Assembly: GCF_003314975.1 (NCBI RefSeq)
Contig: NZ_QNRF01000004.1
Location: 124,001 to 188,000, forward strand
Reading direction: 5' to 3'
DNA: 64,000 nucleotides
From: Marinomonas aquiplantarum
GTDB lineage: Bacteria > Pseudomonadota > Gammaproteobacteria > Pseudomonadales > Marinomonadaceae
The translations under genes were made by a program, and so were the position numbers. Below, in pieces: positions 1 through 8,258 of the stretch. Within the stretch, counting starts at the first letter, position 1, and each line of letters starts with the position of its first letter. Under the pieces are notes generated by a model. It searched no databases. It was given only the letters and a program-made list of their open reading frames with translations, and was not told where the DNA came from.

Positions 1-31
1 ACCGCGCATGCTCGGGCTGGTGGCTGGATAG
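1..31 (+). CDS. 3' end of an upstream gene, possibly TRAP transporter permease
   Basis: The first bases are open in frame 2 and end at a TAG at 29-31, giving a C-terminal peptide PRMLGLVAG. The next gene, a TRAP substrate-binding protein, starts 40 nt later with its own ribosome binding site, so the fragment could be the end of the large TRAP permease subunit of the same operon. That identity rests only on gene order; nine residues are too few to recognise a family. Confidence 0.3.
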   Translation, partial: PRMLGLVAG

Positions 32-70
32 GTGCAAACGCAAAGCAAAACCATTAAAGAGGACTGTTAC

Positions 71-1141
71 ATGTTCACGAAAAAAAAAATAAATAGTGTA
101 ATTGCCGCGACGTTAATCGGTGCTGGAGTCATGTTAAGTGGCTTGGCACAAGCAGCGGATTTTAATCTGCGCGCCGTAGCAAACTCCAACGAGAACGATG
201 AAGACTATGATGGCTTAGTGGTCTTTAAGGACTTTGTAGAATCCCATTCAAACGGCAAAATCGCCGTGGATATCTTCATGGGAACCCAGCTTTGTGGCAA
301 TGGTGTTGAGTGTCTTGAAGCGGTTGAGTACGGTTCGGTGGATATTTATATTTCCACCTCAGGCGGTGCTTCAGCCATGTATCCATACGTACAGGTGCTG
401 GATTTGCCTTATGTATTGCGTGATGACCGTGTTGCGGAAGAAGTGTTCACTGGGGACTTCACTCGTCAGCTTCGTGAGCAAATCTTAGCCGATTCAGGAG
501 ACACGGTTCGCTTGATGACCATTGGTAACACAGGTGGCTGGCGTAACTTTGCTAACACTAAGCGCACAGTGAAAACACCTGAAGACCTAGAAGGTTTGAA
601 AATTCGTACCGTAGTGTCTGATCTACCACAGGAACTGGTGCGTTCGTTAGGCGCGAGTCCAACGCCAATTCCATGGGGTGACTTGTTTACCTCATTCCAA
701 ACAGGCGTAGTAGAAGGCTCTAAAAACGGCATCACTGACATTATGGGCATGAAGTTTACCGATGCAGGCTTAAAACACGTGACTCTAGACGGCCACGCTT
801 ATATGTCAGCTTTGTGGTACATGAACAATGAGGTCTTTATGGATATGCCAGAAGACTTGCGTCGCGTAGTGGTCGATGGCTTCTCCGCTCTGCAGCAAGC
901 CACTTTTGCTTCGCCGAAACGTAAGTCTATTGCTGCATACCAAGCCTTCAATGAAGCGGGTGGCGAACTATACGTGCCTTCTCCTGCAGAGAAACAGCAG
1001 TTCGCTAAAGCCGCTGAACCAGTTTACGCTTGGTTCCAAGAAAACATCCAAGACGGCGAAAAGTGGTACAAGCGACTTAATGACGCCGCGAAAGCCGCTG
1101 AACAAAAAATCCAAGCGGAATATGACGCGGATTTGAAATAA
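71..1141 (+). CDS. dctP: TRAP transporter substrate-binding protein, DctP family
   Basis: Periplasmic solute receptor of a tripartite ATP-independent transporter, 356 residues. Residues 1-28 form a Sec signal peptide ending in AQA. The family core is clear: the segment around LKIRTV, followed by SLGASPTPIPWGDLF and TGVVEGSKNG, contains the arginine that normally grips a carboxylate or sulfonate ligand. I chose the ATG at 71 because AAAGAGGA lies just upstream and the signal peptide starts there; an in-frame extension to 32 has no ribosome site. The membrane subunits are not in the window and probably lie upstream. The downstream YeiH-type exporter gene would fit a sulfonate substrate, but the ligand cannot be read from the sequence. 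Confidence 0.93.
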   Translation: MFTKKKINSVIAATLIGAGVMLSGLAQAADFNLRAVANSNENDEDYDGLVVFKDFVESHSNGKIAVDIFMGTQLCGNGVECLEAVEYGSVDIYISTSGGASAMYPYVQVLDLPYVLRDDRVAEEVFTGDFTRQLREQILADSGDTVRLMTIGNTGGWRNFANTKRTVKTPEDLEGLKIRTVVSDLPQELVRSLGASPTPIPWGDLFTSFQTGVVEGSKNGITDIMGMKFTDAGLKHVTLDGHAYMSALWYMNNEVFMDMPEDLRRVVVDGFSALQQATFASPKRKSIAAYQAFNEAGGELYVPSPAEKQQFAKAAEPVYAWFQENIQDGEKWYKRLNDAAKAAEQKIQAEYDADLK

Positions 1142-1161
1142 GCCCTAGGGCGACTCTAATC

Positions 1162-1195
1162 AAAGGGACGGAACTCTCCGTCCCTTTCCTCTCTT
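1162..1195 (+). terminator. Hairpin between dctP and the YeiH-type gene
   Basis: A 10-bp perfect stem (AAAGGGACGG at 1162-1171 with CCGTCCCTTT at 1178-1187) and a 6-nt loop are followed by a pyrimidine-rich tract rather than a clean T run. It may be a weak terminator or a 3' stabiliser that lowers expression of the next gene relative to the binding protein. Confidence 0.6.
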
Positions 1196-1203
1196 ACTGC
1201 TGA

Positions 1204-2139
1204 ATGAACGGATATGGGTACGTCATGTTTAACCCAGTGAAAACCTTTGCGCCTAATGTCCCCGGAATCATGCTTGCCATGGTCATGGGGCTGTCTGCTG
1301 CCTTCCTAAGTGAGCACTATGGTGCTCCGGTTATGCTGATGGCTTTGCTACTGGGAATGAGTTTTAACTTCATGTCTGATTCGGAAAAAACCGGTCAAGG
1401 GCTAGAGTTCAGCGCAACGTCATTACTACGCATTGGGGTAGCCTTACTTGGGGCTCGTATCACTATTAGTTCATTAACGGACTTCGGCTGGCCGACTCTC
1501 CTGCTGACGGCGGCTTTGATTTTAAGCGTGATTATGACTGGTGTGTTGGCAGGTCGACTGCTGAAACTACCGAAAAATCAAAACACCAACCGCTCTGTGG
1601 TGTTTACCATAGTCGGGATTACCGCGATGAGTACCGCGGCCATGATAGTCTATCCCATGTTTGCCAACTGGCTGGGATTAGACGAACGCCAAACAGGCTT
1701 CTTCCTTGGTGCCACTATCCATGATGTGGCTCAAGTAGTGGGGGCTGGCTACGGGGTATCTGACTATGCTGGCGACAATGCTACCGTGGTGAAACTGTTT
1801 CGTGTGGCTATGTTAGCTCCTATCGTATTTGTTTTAGCGCTTATGTTGGCTCGTAAAAACAAAGGGCAGGGGGCTGCAATGAGGTTCCCTATTCCACCAT
1901 TTTTACTTGTTTTTATTGCTCTGGTTGTCATGAATACGATGAACTGGCTTCCTGCGCTGATGGTGAATATTTTGGCGGATTTATCTCGCTGGAGTTTGGT
2001 GTTTGCTATTGCTGCCATTGGCATGCGTACACAGCTTAATAAGCTCAAAGAAGTGGGTATGGCCCCTCTCGTTCTATTGGTAAGCGAGACCATTTTTATG
2101 GCCTTGTGTGGTGCGCTTTTAGCCTATTATTTTGTTTAA
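1204..2139 (+). CDS. YeiH/UPF0324 family membrane protein (putative sulfate exporter), internally shortened
   Basis: Polytopic inner-membrane protein of the YeiH/PSE family; members beside sulfonate-degradation genes are proposed to export sulfate. Family landmarks are present: SATSLLRIGVALLGARI, GATIHDVAQVVGAGYGVS and VKLFRVAMLAPI. The product is 311 residues, against about 340-350 usually. The missing part is internal: after GRLLKLPKNQ the chain passes straight to SVVFTIVGITAM, skipping the conserved segment with the GAGSSICGAAA-type motif. The reading frame is intact. The ATG at 1225 is an alternative start; neither start has a strong ribosome site. It follows dctP by about 60 nt and probably shares its transcript. 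Confidence 0.82.
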   Translation: MNGYGYVMFNPVKTFAPNVPGIMLAMVMGLSAAFLSEHYGAPVMLMALLLGMSFNFMSDSEKTGQGLEFSATSLLRIGVALLGARITISSLTDFGWPTLLLTAALILSVIMTGVLAGRLLKLPKNQNTNRSVVFTIVGITAMSTAAMIVYPMFANWLGLDERQTGFFLGATIHDVAQVVGAGYGVSDYAGDNATVVKLFRVAMLAPIVFVLALMLARKNKGQGAAMRFPIPPFLLVFIALVVMNTMNWLPALMVNILADLSRWSLVFAIAAIGMRTQLNKLKEVGMAPLVLLVSETIFMALCGALLAYYFV

Positions 2140-2187
2140 GTGGGGAGCGCAACAAGGGCACTTTAATGCCTAATTTTTAAAGACATT

Positions 2188-3195
2188 TTATCTTAAGTTA
2201 AATGGCGTAATGACTTGAACTTGAGATGGGGGGAGAAAGGTTTTTGGTTTTTGTCTATGAAACTGCAATAGATGTAGCAAGGTATGGTATGCATCAATGG
2301 CGAGGTCATGACTGAGTACCATGTTTATTTTTTCTTCTGCTAGTAGTTGTCTATTTTCTCGGTCTAGATCATGACCTATGAACAGGTCTAGAGGGCGATT
2401 AAGTTGTTGAAACGCCTCGACAATGGCACGATTTCCGCCACCGACACTGTATATCGCGTTTAAATTAGGCTGTGCTTTTAGCGTGTCTTTGATGAGCGCT
2501 AGGGTATGATCGTAAATGCCGAAACCACCGCTAATGGTCAGACTAGTGATTGCTGGGGCCCGTTCTTTAATCCACATACGAAACCCTAATTCTCTTTCCT
2601 CCTCTCCTTGAAAGCGTTCACTGCTTAGCACCACACCAACTAAAGAGTGGCTTCTAAGAGCAAGATGACTCAAATAAGCGGCGGTTCTTCCTGCCATAAC
2701 ATTGTCTATACCAACATAGGCAATACGTTGGCTTTGCGGGACGTCAGTGACCAGGGTAATGACGGGTATTCTATTTTCTGAGAGTTGGTTAATGGTCTGC
2801 TGAATAATGGGTTCATTGGCGGCTTTTAGGATGACACCTTGGCTGCCATTACACATGGCTTGTTGCATCAGTGATTGGATTTCTGTTAAGGAAATCTCTT
2901 CAAAGAGGTGAAACCGCATATGAATTCGGAATGGTCCAAGGTTACCAATTTGAGAGTTGATGGCCTCTTGTACCGCCAAGCTAAAGCGCTTTGGGGCATG
3001 CATTATGACATCAAAATGGAAGGTTTGACCGACGGCAAGACTATAAGCCTCCTGTATTTCTAGTTCTTTAATGGCTTGTTGCACGCGTTTTTGCGTTTGA
3101 TGGTGAACATGATTTCGCCCATGTAAAACCCGGTCTACTGTTGCTTTACTGACGCCTGCCTGAGTTGCAATTTGTTTTACTGAGAATTTTTTCAT
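2188..3195 (-). CDS. LacI family transcriptional regulator
   Basis: 335 residues. The N-terminal LacI helix-turn-helix reads KQIATQAGVSKATVDRVLHGR, and the C-terminal part (about 65-330) is a periplasmic-binding-protein-like sensor domain (GVILKAANEP, YVGIDNVMAGRTAAYL, SVGGGNRAIVEA). It is divergent from the PhyH-type oxygenase at 3393. A perfect 12-bp palindrome in the shared 197-bp region is a plausible operator. Regulators with the TVDRVL variant often control sugar or polyol genes, but the effector is unknown. Its nearest genes are the TRAP/YeiH unit, convergent with it, and the oxygenase. Confidence 0.9.
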   Translation of the reverse strand: MKKFSVKQIATQAGVSKATVDRVLHGRNHVHHQTQKRVQQAIKELEIQEAYSLAVGQTFHFDVIMHAPKRFSLAVQEAINSQIGNLGPFRIHMRFHLFEEISLTEIQSLMQQAMCNGSQGVILKAANEPIIQQTINQLSENRIPVITLVTDVPQSQRIAYVGIDNVMAGRTAAYLSHLALRSHSLVGVVLSSERFQGEEERELGFRMWIKERAPAITSLTISGGFGIYDHTLALIKDTLKAQPNLNAIYSVGGGNRAIVEAFQQLNRPLDLFIGHDLDRENRQLLAEEKINMVLSHDLAIDAYHTLLHLLQFHRQKPKTFLPPSQVQVITPFNLR

Positions 3196-3246
3196 GCTTT
3201 CTTGAGGTCTTTTTGAGGTCTTTTTGTGCTTTTTTGAGTCAATCTA

Positions 3247-3258
3247 GATGCTAGCATC
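3247..3258. promoter_or_regulatory. Candidate LacI-family operator
   Basis: GATGCTAGCATC is a perfect 12-bp palindrome with the central CpG-free TA step bordered as in LacI-type operators. It lies about 50 bp upstream of the LacI gene and about 135 bp before the divergent oxygenase gene. Binding is inferred from position and symmetry only. Confidence 0.45.
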
Positions 3259-3392
3259 AATTGTGTTGAACGCAAGCGAGAGGTGAGCTGTTCGATAAAG
3301 GCTTTCTAAAAAATAATCATTAGAAGAGGAAACCGTGCAACAGGAAAAGGCATAGTTGATGAGTTGCATCGTATTCAAGTGAGACGTCCGTT

Positions 3393-4556
3393 ATGAATTA
3401 TCAAAATAAAACCTATCTAGGCCTTCAATCTCATGACATCGAGTTATTACGAAAGGTCGTGAGTAGAAAAACCGATCTGGCTAAATACCCTTTTGCAGCA
3501 GGTGTGAAAGAGCAAGTGCTTATTTACCAAGCCGATGTTTTGACAAAGGCTGCAAAACAAAACCGTCAGCAAATTATGTCGGAGCTACATCATGCTTTAA
3601 GCTCAGGGCCCGGTGTGTTTGTCATAAAGCAGGCGATGACAAATATTGCTGTGATTGATGAACAGACGTCCATTTATCAAACACTATTAGAAAGTGAATC
3701 CTCGACACTTGGGGGGGCGGATCATTTTGCGGCAGCGGGAGCAAACGGTAGAATTTGGAATGCCCTGCAAAAATGCGCTTTGTATGATCCGAAAAGTTAT
3801 GTGTCTTATTATTCCAATGAATTAATTGGCTTGGCTGCAGAAGCTTGGTTGGGGCCTGGGTGGCAGCTAACTTCGCAAGTGAATAGCGTGCCTCCTGGCA
3901 GCCAAGCGCAACAGGTCCATCGAGATTATCACCTAGGCTTTCAAAGTAATGAAACCGTTCAGGCCTATCCAAAAATAGTTCATTTCTTATCTGGCTATTT
4001 AACATTGCAAGGTGCTGTAGCTCATACTGATATGCCGATTGAAACGGGTCCAACTCTGTTATTACCCTATTCACAGCAATATGAGGCTGGTTATTTAGCG
4101 TATCGAGAACAAGACGTTAAACAATTCTTTGAAACGCATGCGGTTCAATTGCCTTTAGAAAAAGGCGATATGTTATTTTTTAATCCTGCTTTGTTTCATG
4201 CAGCGGGAAGCAACATAACAGATGATAAACACAGGGTAGCGAATTTACTGCAAATCTCTTCGGCATTTGGGCGGGCAATGGAAGCAGTGGATAGAAATAG
4301 CATGATGCTGGCGATTTATCCTGCTCTTTTATCAGCCTGGCATGCTAAGCAGTTAACCTTGTCTGAGGTTCAAGCGGTGATTCAAGCGACAGCAGAAGGC
4401 TATGCTTTCCCAACTAATTTGGACCAAGATCCTCCTTTAAATGGCTTGTCCCCTGAGACTTTTCAACAACTGATGTTGCACGCGATAACGGCAGATTGGT
4501 CAGTAGAAAAGTTTGATAAGAGCGTACGGCTGAAAGCTCAACAGCGCATGGGATGA
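3393..4556 (+). CDS. Phytanoyl-CoA dioxygenase (PhyH) family protein
   Basis: 387-residue Fe(II)/2-oxoglutarate-dependent oxygenase. The metal facial triad is visible as HRD in QQVHRDYHLGFQ plus a distal histidine in NPALFHAAGSN, with a downstream arginine (DKHRVANLLQ) suited to binding the 2-oxoglutarate carboxylate. The length is somewhat above the simple members because of a C-terminal helical extension. The substrate is unknown; the family hydroxylates acyl-CoAs, osmolytes and small natural products. It is divergently transcribed from a LacI regulator, which suggests induction by a catabolic substrate. Confidence 0.83.
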   Translation: MNYQNKTYLGLQSHDIELLRKVVSRKTDLAKYPFAAGVKEQVLIYQADVLTKAAKQNRQQIMSELHHALSSGPGVFVIKQAMTNIAVIDEQTSIYQTLLESESSTLGGADHFAAAGANGRIWNALQKCALYDPKSYVSYYSNELIGLAAEAWLGPGWQLTSQVNSVPPGSQAQQVHRDYHLGFQSNETVQAYPKIVHFLSGYLTLQGAVAHTDMPIETGPTLLLPYSQQYEAGYLAYREQDVKQFFETHAVQLPLEKGDMLFFNPALFHAAGSNITDDKHRVANLLQISSAFGRAMEAVDRNSMMLAIYPALLSAWHAKQLTLSEVQAVIQATAEGYAFPTNLDQDPPLNGLSPETFQQLMLHAITADWSVEKFDKSVRLKAQQRMG

Positions 4557-4610
4557 GTATTATTCTAGTCGAGGTTAGCTAAGGGGGGTGATCCATTGAG
4601 ATGTGCCGTA

Positions 4611-5519
4611 TTAAAATCTTTTTCGGTAGTCGGTGGGGGTTAACCCCATAATTTTCACAAACACTTTACGACAAGCGCTGCTGTCTAGGTAGCCGACTTG
4701 ATAAGCAATGGATTCAAATGGTTGGCGAGTACTTTCAAGTAGATTGCAAGCCATTTGGATACGGAGTCGTTGTAGATATTGGTTTGGAGTGAGTCGAGTT
4801 GCTTTGACAAAACGGCGCAGCAAGGTGCGTTCTGTTAAGTTGCTATGTTGCGCTAGTGCTTTTATTGATACGTCTTCTGAGTAATGGAGTGCAAGCCATT
4901 GTTGTGCTTGGATCACCACTTGATCACCATGACTGAAAGAGGGCGAGAATTGTTGATAGAAGCTTTGTTCTCGAGACATGGTGTCGATGACAAGTGTCTT
5001 GCCTATTTGTCTGCGGACAAAGGGCGATGAGTATTTCGTAATCAGTGCCAGTCCTAAATCCAACCATGACATTACTCCGCCAGCACTGATGATGTCGCCA
5101 TGATCAATTAAGATCTGCTGGACATCAATTGCTTGATCTGGGAATTGCTGACGGAAAGCGTCTTCAAATGACCAGTGAGTGGTGACAGTGCGATGACCTA
5201 GTAAACCCGTTGCGGCTAAGGTGAATGCGCCAACGCAGACGGAAGCAAGAATGCTACCTTGTTGGTGTTGATGGACTAACCATTGGATTAAGTGTTCATC
5301 AGTTGGCTCGCTTTGGCCAGCCATACAAGGTGGTAAAATAATGATGTCATAGGCTTTTTCGTCTGTTCGTTGGTCTGTGACTAGGCTCGGAGAAAACCTT
5401 GTGTTGAGCTGATGCTCTTCACAAATTCGGTTGGCTAGCAGGAATAATTCTTCTAATCCATACACCGCTGATTTTAGCGCCACTGAGTGCTGGCAAATGC
5501 CGATTTGAATGTGTGTCAT
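4611..5519 (-). CDS. GlxA-type AraC family regulator (DJ-1/PfpI domain plus HTH)
   Basis: 302 residues. The N-terminal 170 residues form a DJ-1/PfpI amidase-like domain (YDIIILPPCMAG, GSILASVCVGAFTLAATGLL, TTHWSFEDAF, ISAGGVMSWLDLGLALI), and the C-terminal 95 residues are a two-helix-turn-helix AraC DNA-binding domain ending in FVKIMGLTPTDYRKRF. The nucleophile elbow has a cysteine (SVCVGAF), but the domain is normally a sensor rather than an enzyme in this family. It is divergent from an isochorismatase-type hydrolase with about 105 bp between the starts, a common pairing in which the regulator controls the hydrolase. Confidence 0.9.
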   Translation of the reverse strand: MTHIQIGICQHSVALKSAVYGLEELFLLANRICEEHQLNTRFSPSLVTDQRTDEKAYDIIILPPCMAGQSEPTDEHLIQWLVHQHQQGSILASVCVGAFTLAATGLLGHRTVTTHWSFEDAFRQQFPDQAIDVQQILIDHGDIISAGGVMSWLDLGLALITKYSSPFVRRQIGKTLVIDTMSREQSFYQQFSPSFSHGDQVVIQAQQWLALHYSEDVSIKALAQHSNLTERTLLRRFVKATRLTPNQYLQRLRIQMACNLLESTRQPFESIAYQVGYLDSSACRKVFVKIMGLTPTDYRKRF

Positions 5520-5624
5520 ATTGGGTTGTCTTTTTTTGCCTTAAAACTGTCATTTTTGACTCTAAGTGAATGCAGAGCATTTTGCCATACTCTTGTCTCT
5601 TTTAAACACGACTGGAGACGCATC

Positions 5625-6161
5625 ATGGCGAACACAGCATTATTGGTTATTGATCTACAAAATGATTATTTCCCAGGTGGGCATTACCCCTTATGGCAGG
5701 CGGAAGAGACATTGCAAAAGGTTCAAGCTGCGATGACGAAAGCACAACAACAAGGGATGCCAATCATTTTTATTCAGCATGTGGTTAAGGCTGAAAAAGG
5801 CATTGCGCCTTTTTTTAATGAAGGAACAAAAGGCGTTGAGGTTCATTCGGCATTAACGGATTTGCTCGACTCATCACACTTAGTCATTAAGCATTATGCC
5901 GACAGTTTCGAGCAGACCAATCTGCAAAGTTTGTTGAGTGATCTGCACGTCGAATCCATCCTTTTGTGTGGCATGATGACACAAAACTGTGTCACTCATA
6001 CTGCCTTGTCTAAAGCAGCTGAACCCTACCAGGTGTCTGTTATTGCTGAAGCTTGTACCACGGTTGATGAAATGATCCACAATATTGCATTGAATGGGCT
6101 GTCTTCCCGAGTGTCTTTGTTGTCTCTGGATCAAGCTTTCTCTGTCAACCCTGTATCGTGA
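5625..6161 (+). CDS. Isochorismatase-family cysteine hydrolase
   Basis: 178 residues of the nicotinamidase/isochorismatase fold. The catalytic triad is present: Asp10 in LLVIDLQNDYF, a lysine in LVIKHYADSF, and the nucleophilic cysteine in CGMMTQNCVTHTA. The start at 5625 is supported by GGAG at 5614-5617 and by the usual position of the Asp; the longer in-frame opening to 5487 overlaps the divergent regulator and is unlikely. The substrate is not predictable beyond an amide or similar. The divergent GlxA-type gene is the probable regulator. Confidence 0.92.
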   Translation: MANTALLVIDLQNDYFPGGHYPLWQAEETLQKVQAAMTKAQQQGMPIIFIQHVVKAEKGIAPFFNEGTKGVEVHSALTDLLDSSHLVIKHYADSFEQTNLQSLLSDLHVESILLCGMMTQNCVTHTALSKAAEPYQVSVIAEACTTVDEMIHNIALNGLSSRVSLLSLDQAFSVNPVS

Positions 6162-6414
6162 ATTGAATCAAGGTATTGCGGAGGAGGAGATGTAGACGAA
6201 TCGTCCGCAGTACAAAGCAAAAGCCAGTTTCGATTCTTAATGGCAGGCCAGTGTCTTGGTTGGCTGGGTGAGATTTTTTTGAAGCGCCTTCTTTTGTTGG
6301 TGTCTACAGACCGTGAGATAACCCTATGGGATATCAGAAGAAGTGACGTTAGTAAGTGATACACTTGGGCAACGGAATCACAATTCAACCACAGAATAAG
6401 GTACGTAACCCATA

Positions 6415-6705
6415 ATGTCCGAATCTAAACAGGTTAATCAATTTGATATTCAGCTAGGTCAAAAACATCTTATTGTACAACGGCGGTATGAAGCGATCGG
6501 CGCTCTCAATGATTTATTGATTGGTATTTGGTTTCTTATTGGCAGCTTTTTCTTTTTGAGTGATGCCTTAGTTGAGGATGGCACTTGGTTGTTTATTTTA
6601 GGCAGTGCCCAACTCTTGATCAAACCCGCCATTAAATTAGTAAGTTTGCTTCATATTGGGCGAATTCATCCGCAATTACGGTCAGGTTCACCTTTCAAAA
6701 AGTAA
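6415..6705 (+). CDS. YrhK-like small membrane protein
   Basis: 96 residues with two hydrophobic helices (LLIGIWFLIGSFFFL and a second around TWLFILGSAQLLI) preceded by a basic RRYEAIGALNDLL segment, the pattern of the YrhK domain family. The function is unknown. It stands alone, followed by a long AT-rich gap. Confidence 0.7.
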   Translation: MSESKQVNQFDIQLGQKHLIVQRRYEAIGALNDLLIGIWFLIGSFFFLSDALVEDGTWLFILGSAQLLIKPAIKLVSLLHIGRIHPQLRSGSPFKK

Positions 6706-7238
6706 AAATAATAGTGCATCGAGTGCTCAGTACTCGATTGTTTTTCTTTTCTTATTTGTTCTCCGAGCAAGCTAACAGTGTGTTTGTAAAACGCCAATTC
6801 CAGTGCCATAAAATACTTGTTTCAAAGGTGATAAATGACACTTTTTTGTGCGAAACTTTGCCAAAAATGTGGCTTTAGCAAGCGCTTTGTCTGGCATTAC
6901 ATGGCATTTTTCAGATCATGTTTCATTTCAAATAGTCATATTAGCCGTAATTTTTATCTGACCGATTGGTGAGTTTTTGACAGCTAAATTATTGAATAAT
7001 AAGGATTTTATTAATTTTTATGATGGTTGTAAAAAGTATCAAAGTGATGATTAGGACGCTAAATATCTGAATTTTGAACGAATTATTCCATCTTTTAATT
7101 TTTTTGCAATTTTTGTTCTATTTTCTATAGCTTTTTTTTCTTAGTTGGCTAAACTAGATATTAACTTTTGGTGTGACTACCAAGGTTAACGGCGAATGCT
7201 ATTTGCCGTCCAACTACTATCCTAAGAGGAGCTAGAGA
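6706..7238. other. 533-bp AT-rich intergenic region and leader of the sugar ABC operon
   Basis: No convincing gene is seen. Near the 3' side there is an inverted repeat TTGGT-6-ACCAA at 7168-7183, resembling an operator, and a hairpin with stem ACGGCGAA / TTTGCCGT at 7189-7209, just before the ribosome site AAGAGGAG. These probably belong to transcriptional control of the ABC operon starting at 7239. The upstream half is AT-rich without a recognisable motif. Confidence 0.4.
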
Positions 7239-8165
7239 ATGAAAAAAATAATAAAAGGTCTATTGGCTACTTCAGCTGGGTTATGCTCCAGTATCGCTTT
7301 ATCAGCCAACATCATTGTGGTTTCACATGGACAAGCGAACGATCCGTTCTGGTCTGTGGTGAAGAATGGTGTGGAAATGGCAGCAGAGCACACTGGCGCA
7401 GACGTTGATTACCGTGCCCCTGAGACCTTTGATATGGTCGCTATGTCACAGTTAATTGATGCAGCAGTGAACCAAGAACCAGACGGTTTGGTGGTGTCTA
7501 TCCCTGATGCAGATGCATTAGGACCCTCTATTCGTCGTGCTGTGAATGCAGGTATTCCTGTTATTTCCATTAACGCAGGTTCAGATGTTTCCAAATCTCT
7601 TGGTGCTTTATTACACATCGGTCAAGAAGAGTACGATGCAGGTAAAGTCGCGGGTGAGAAACTAAAAGCAATGGGCGGCAAAAAAGGTATTTGTGTTAAC
7701 CAAGAAGTGGGTAACGTATCCCTAGACCAACGCTGTGCCGGTTTCACAGAAGGTTTTGGTGGTAATGTGGCCATTCTACCAACGACGAATGATCCCTCCG
7801 AAATAGAGTCTAAAGTTCGTGCCGCATTGGATTCTAACCCAGACGTAGACACTATCATGGCATTGGGTGCTTCTACAGCGGGTGAACCAACGGTTGCGGC
7901 AGTGAAATCTCTTGGCCTATCAGGTGATGTGAGAGTCGCGTCTTTTGATCTTTCGGCAGACTTCCTAAAAGCCATTGTAGATGGCGATGCAACCTTTGCG
8001 ATTGACCAGCAACAATTTTTGCAAGGTTACATGGCGGTTGACTTCCTAGCACTTAACGCTGACTACGGCTTAATGCCTGGTGGTAACGTACCCTCTGGTC
8101 CAAACCTGATTACAGCGGAAAAAGCCGCGCAAGTAATCGACCTATCTGCGAAAGGTATTCGCTAA
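7239..8165 (+). CDS. Sugar-type ABC transporter substrate-binding protein
   Basis: 308 residues with a Sec signal peptide ending near residue 22 (IALSA) and a type I periplasmic-binding fold of the ribose/fructose receptor family: FWSVVKNGVEMAAEHTG, PDGLVVSIPDADAL, GIPVISINAGSD, NPDVDTIMALGAST, VRVASFDLS and the late FAIDQQQFLQGYMAV. It is first in an operon with a permease and a single-domain ATPase, the layout of the frcBCA fructose importer. I do not assign the sugar, because the binding residues cannot be modelled by eye. Confidence 0.9.
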   Translation: MKKIIKGLLATSAGLCSSIALSANIIVVSHGQANDPFWSVVKNGVEMAAEHTGADVDYRAPETFDMVAMSQLIDAAVNQEPDGLVVSIPDADALGPSIRRAVNAGIPVISINAGSDVSKSLGALLHIGQEEYDAGKVAGEKLKAMGGKKGICVNQEVGNVSLDQRCAGFTEGFGGNVAILPTTNDPSEIESKVRAALDSNPDVDTIMALGASTAGEPTVAAVKSLGLSGDVRVASFDLSADFLKAIVDGDATFAIDQQQFLQGYMAVDFLALNADYGLMPGGNVPSGPNLITAEKAAQVIDLSAKGIR

Positions 8166-8180
8166 TACTTCTATAAAATC

Positions 8181-8202
8181 AGGAAGGCCGAAAGGCCTTC
8201 CT
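8181..8202 (+). terminator. Hairpin after the binding-protein gene
   Basis: A 9-bp perfect stem, AGGAAGGCC and GGCCTTCCT around a GAAA loop, with only a short T-poor tail. Such hairpins between binding-protein and permease genes usually protect the upstream mRNA and lower downstream expression rather than fully terminate it. Confidence 0.65.
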
Positions 8203-8258
8203 ATTTCACACCCTAATGTATTCCGTTTCAGTTTTACTGAATGCGTTCCGGAGGATTT

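Noticed and set aside
5487..5624. N-terminal extension of the isochorismatase
   Set aside because: No ribosome site, runs over the divergent regulator start and is not part of the fold.
6131..6388. 85-residue open frame on the minus strand
   Set aside because: Overlaps the isochorismatase stop, lacks a ribosome site and looks like a chance frame.
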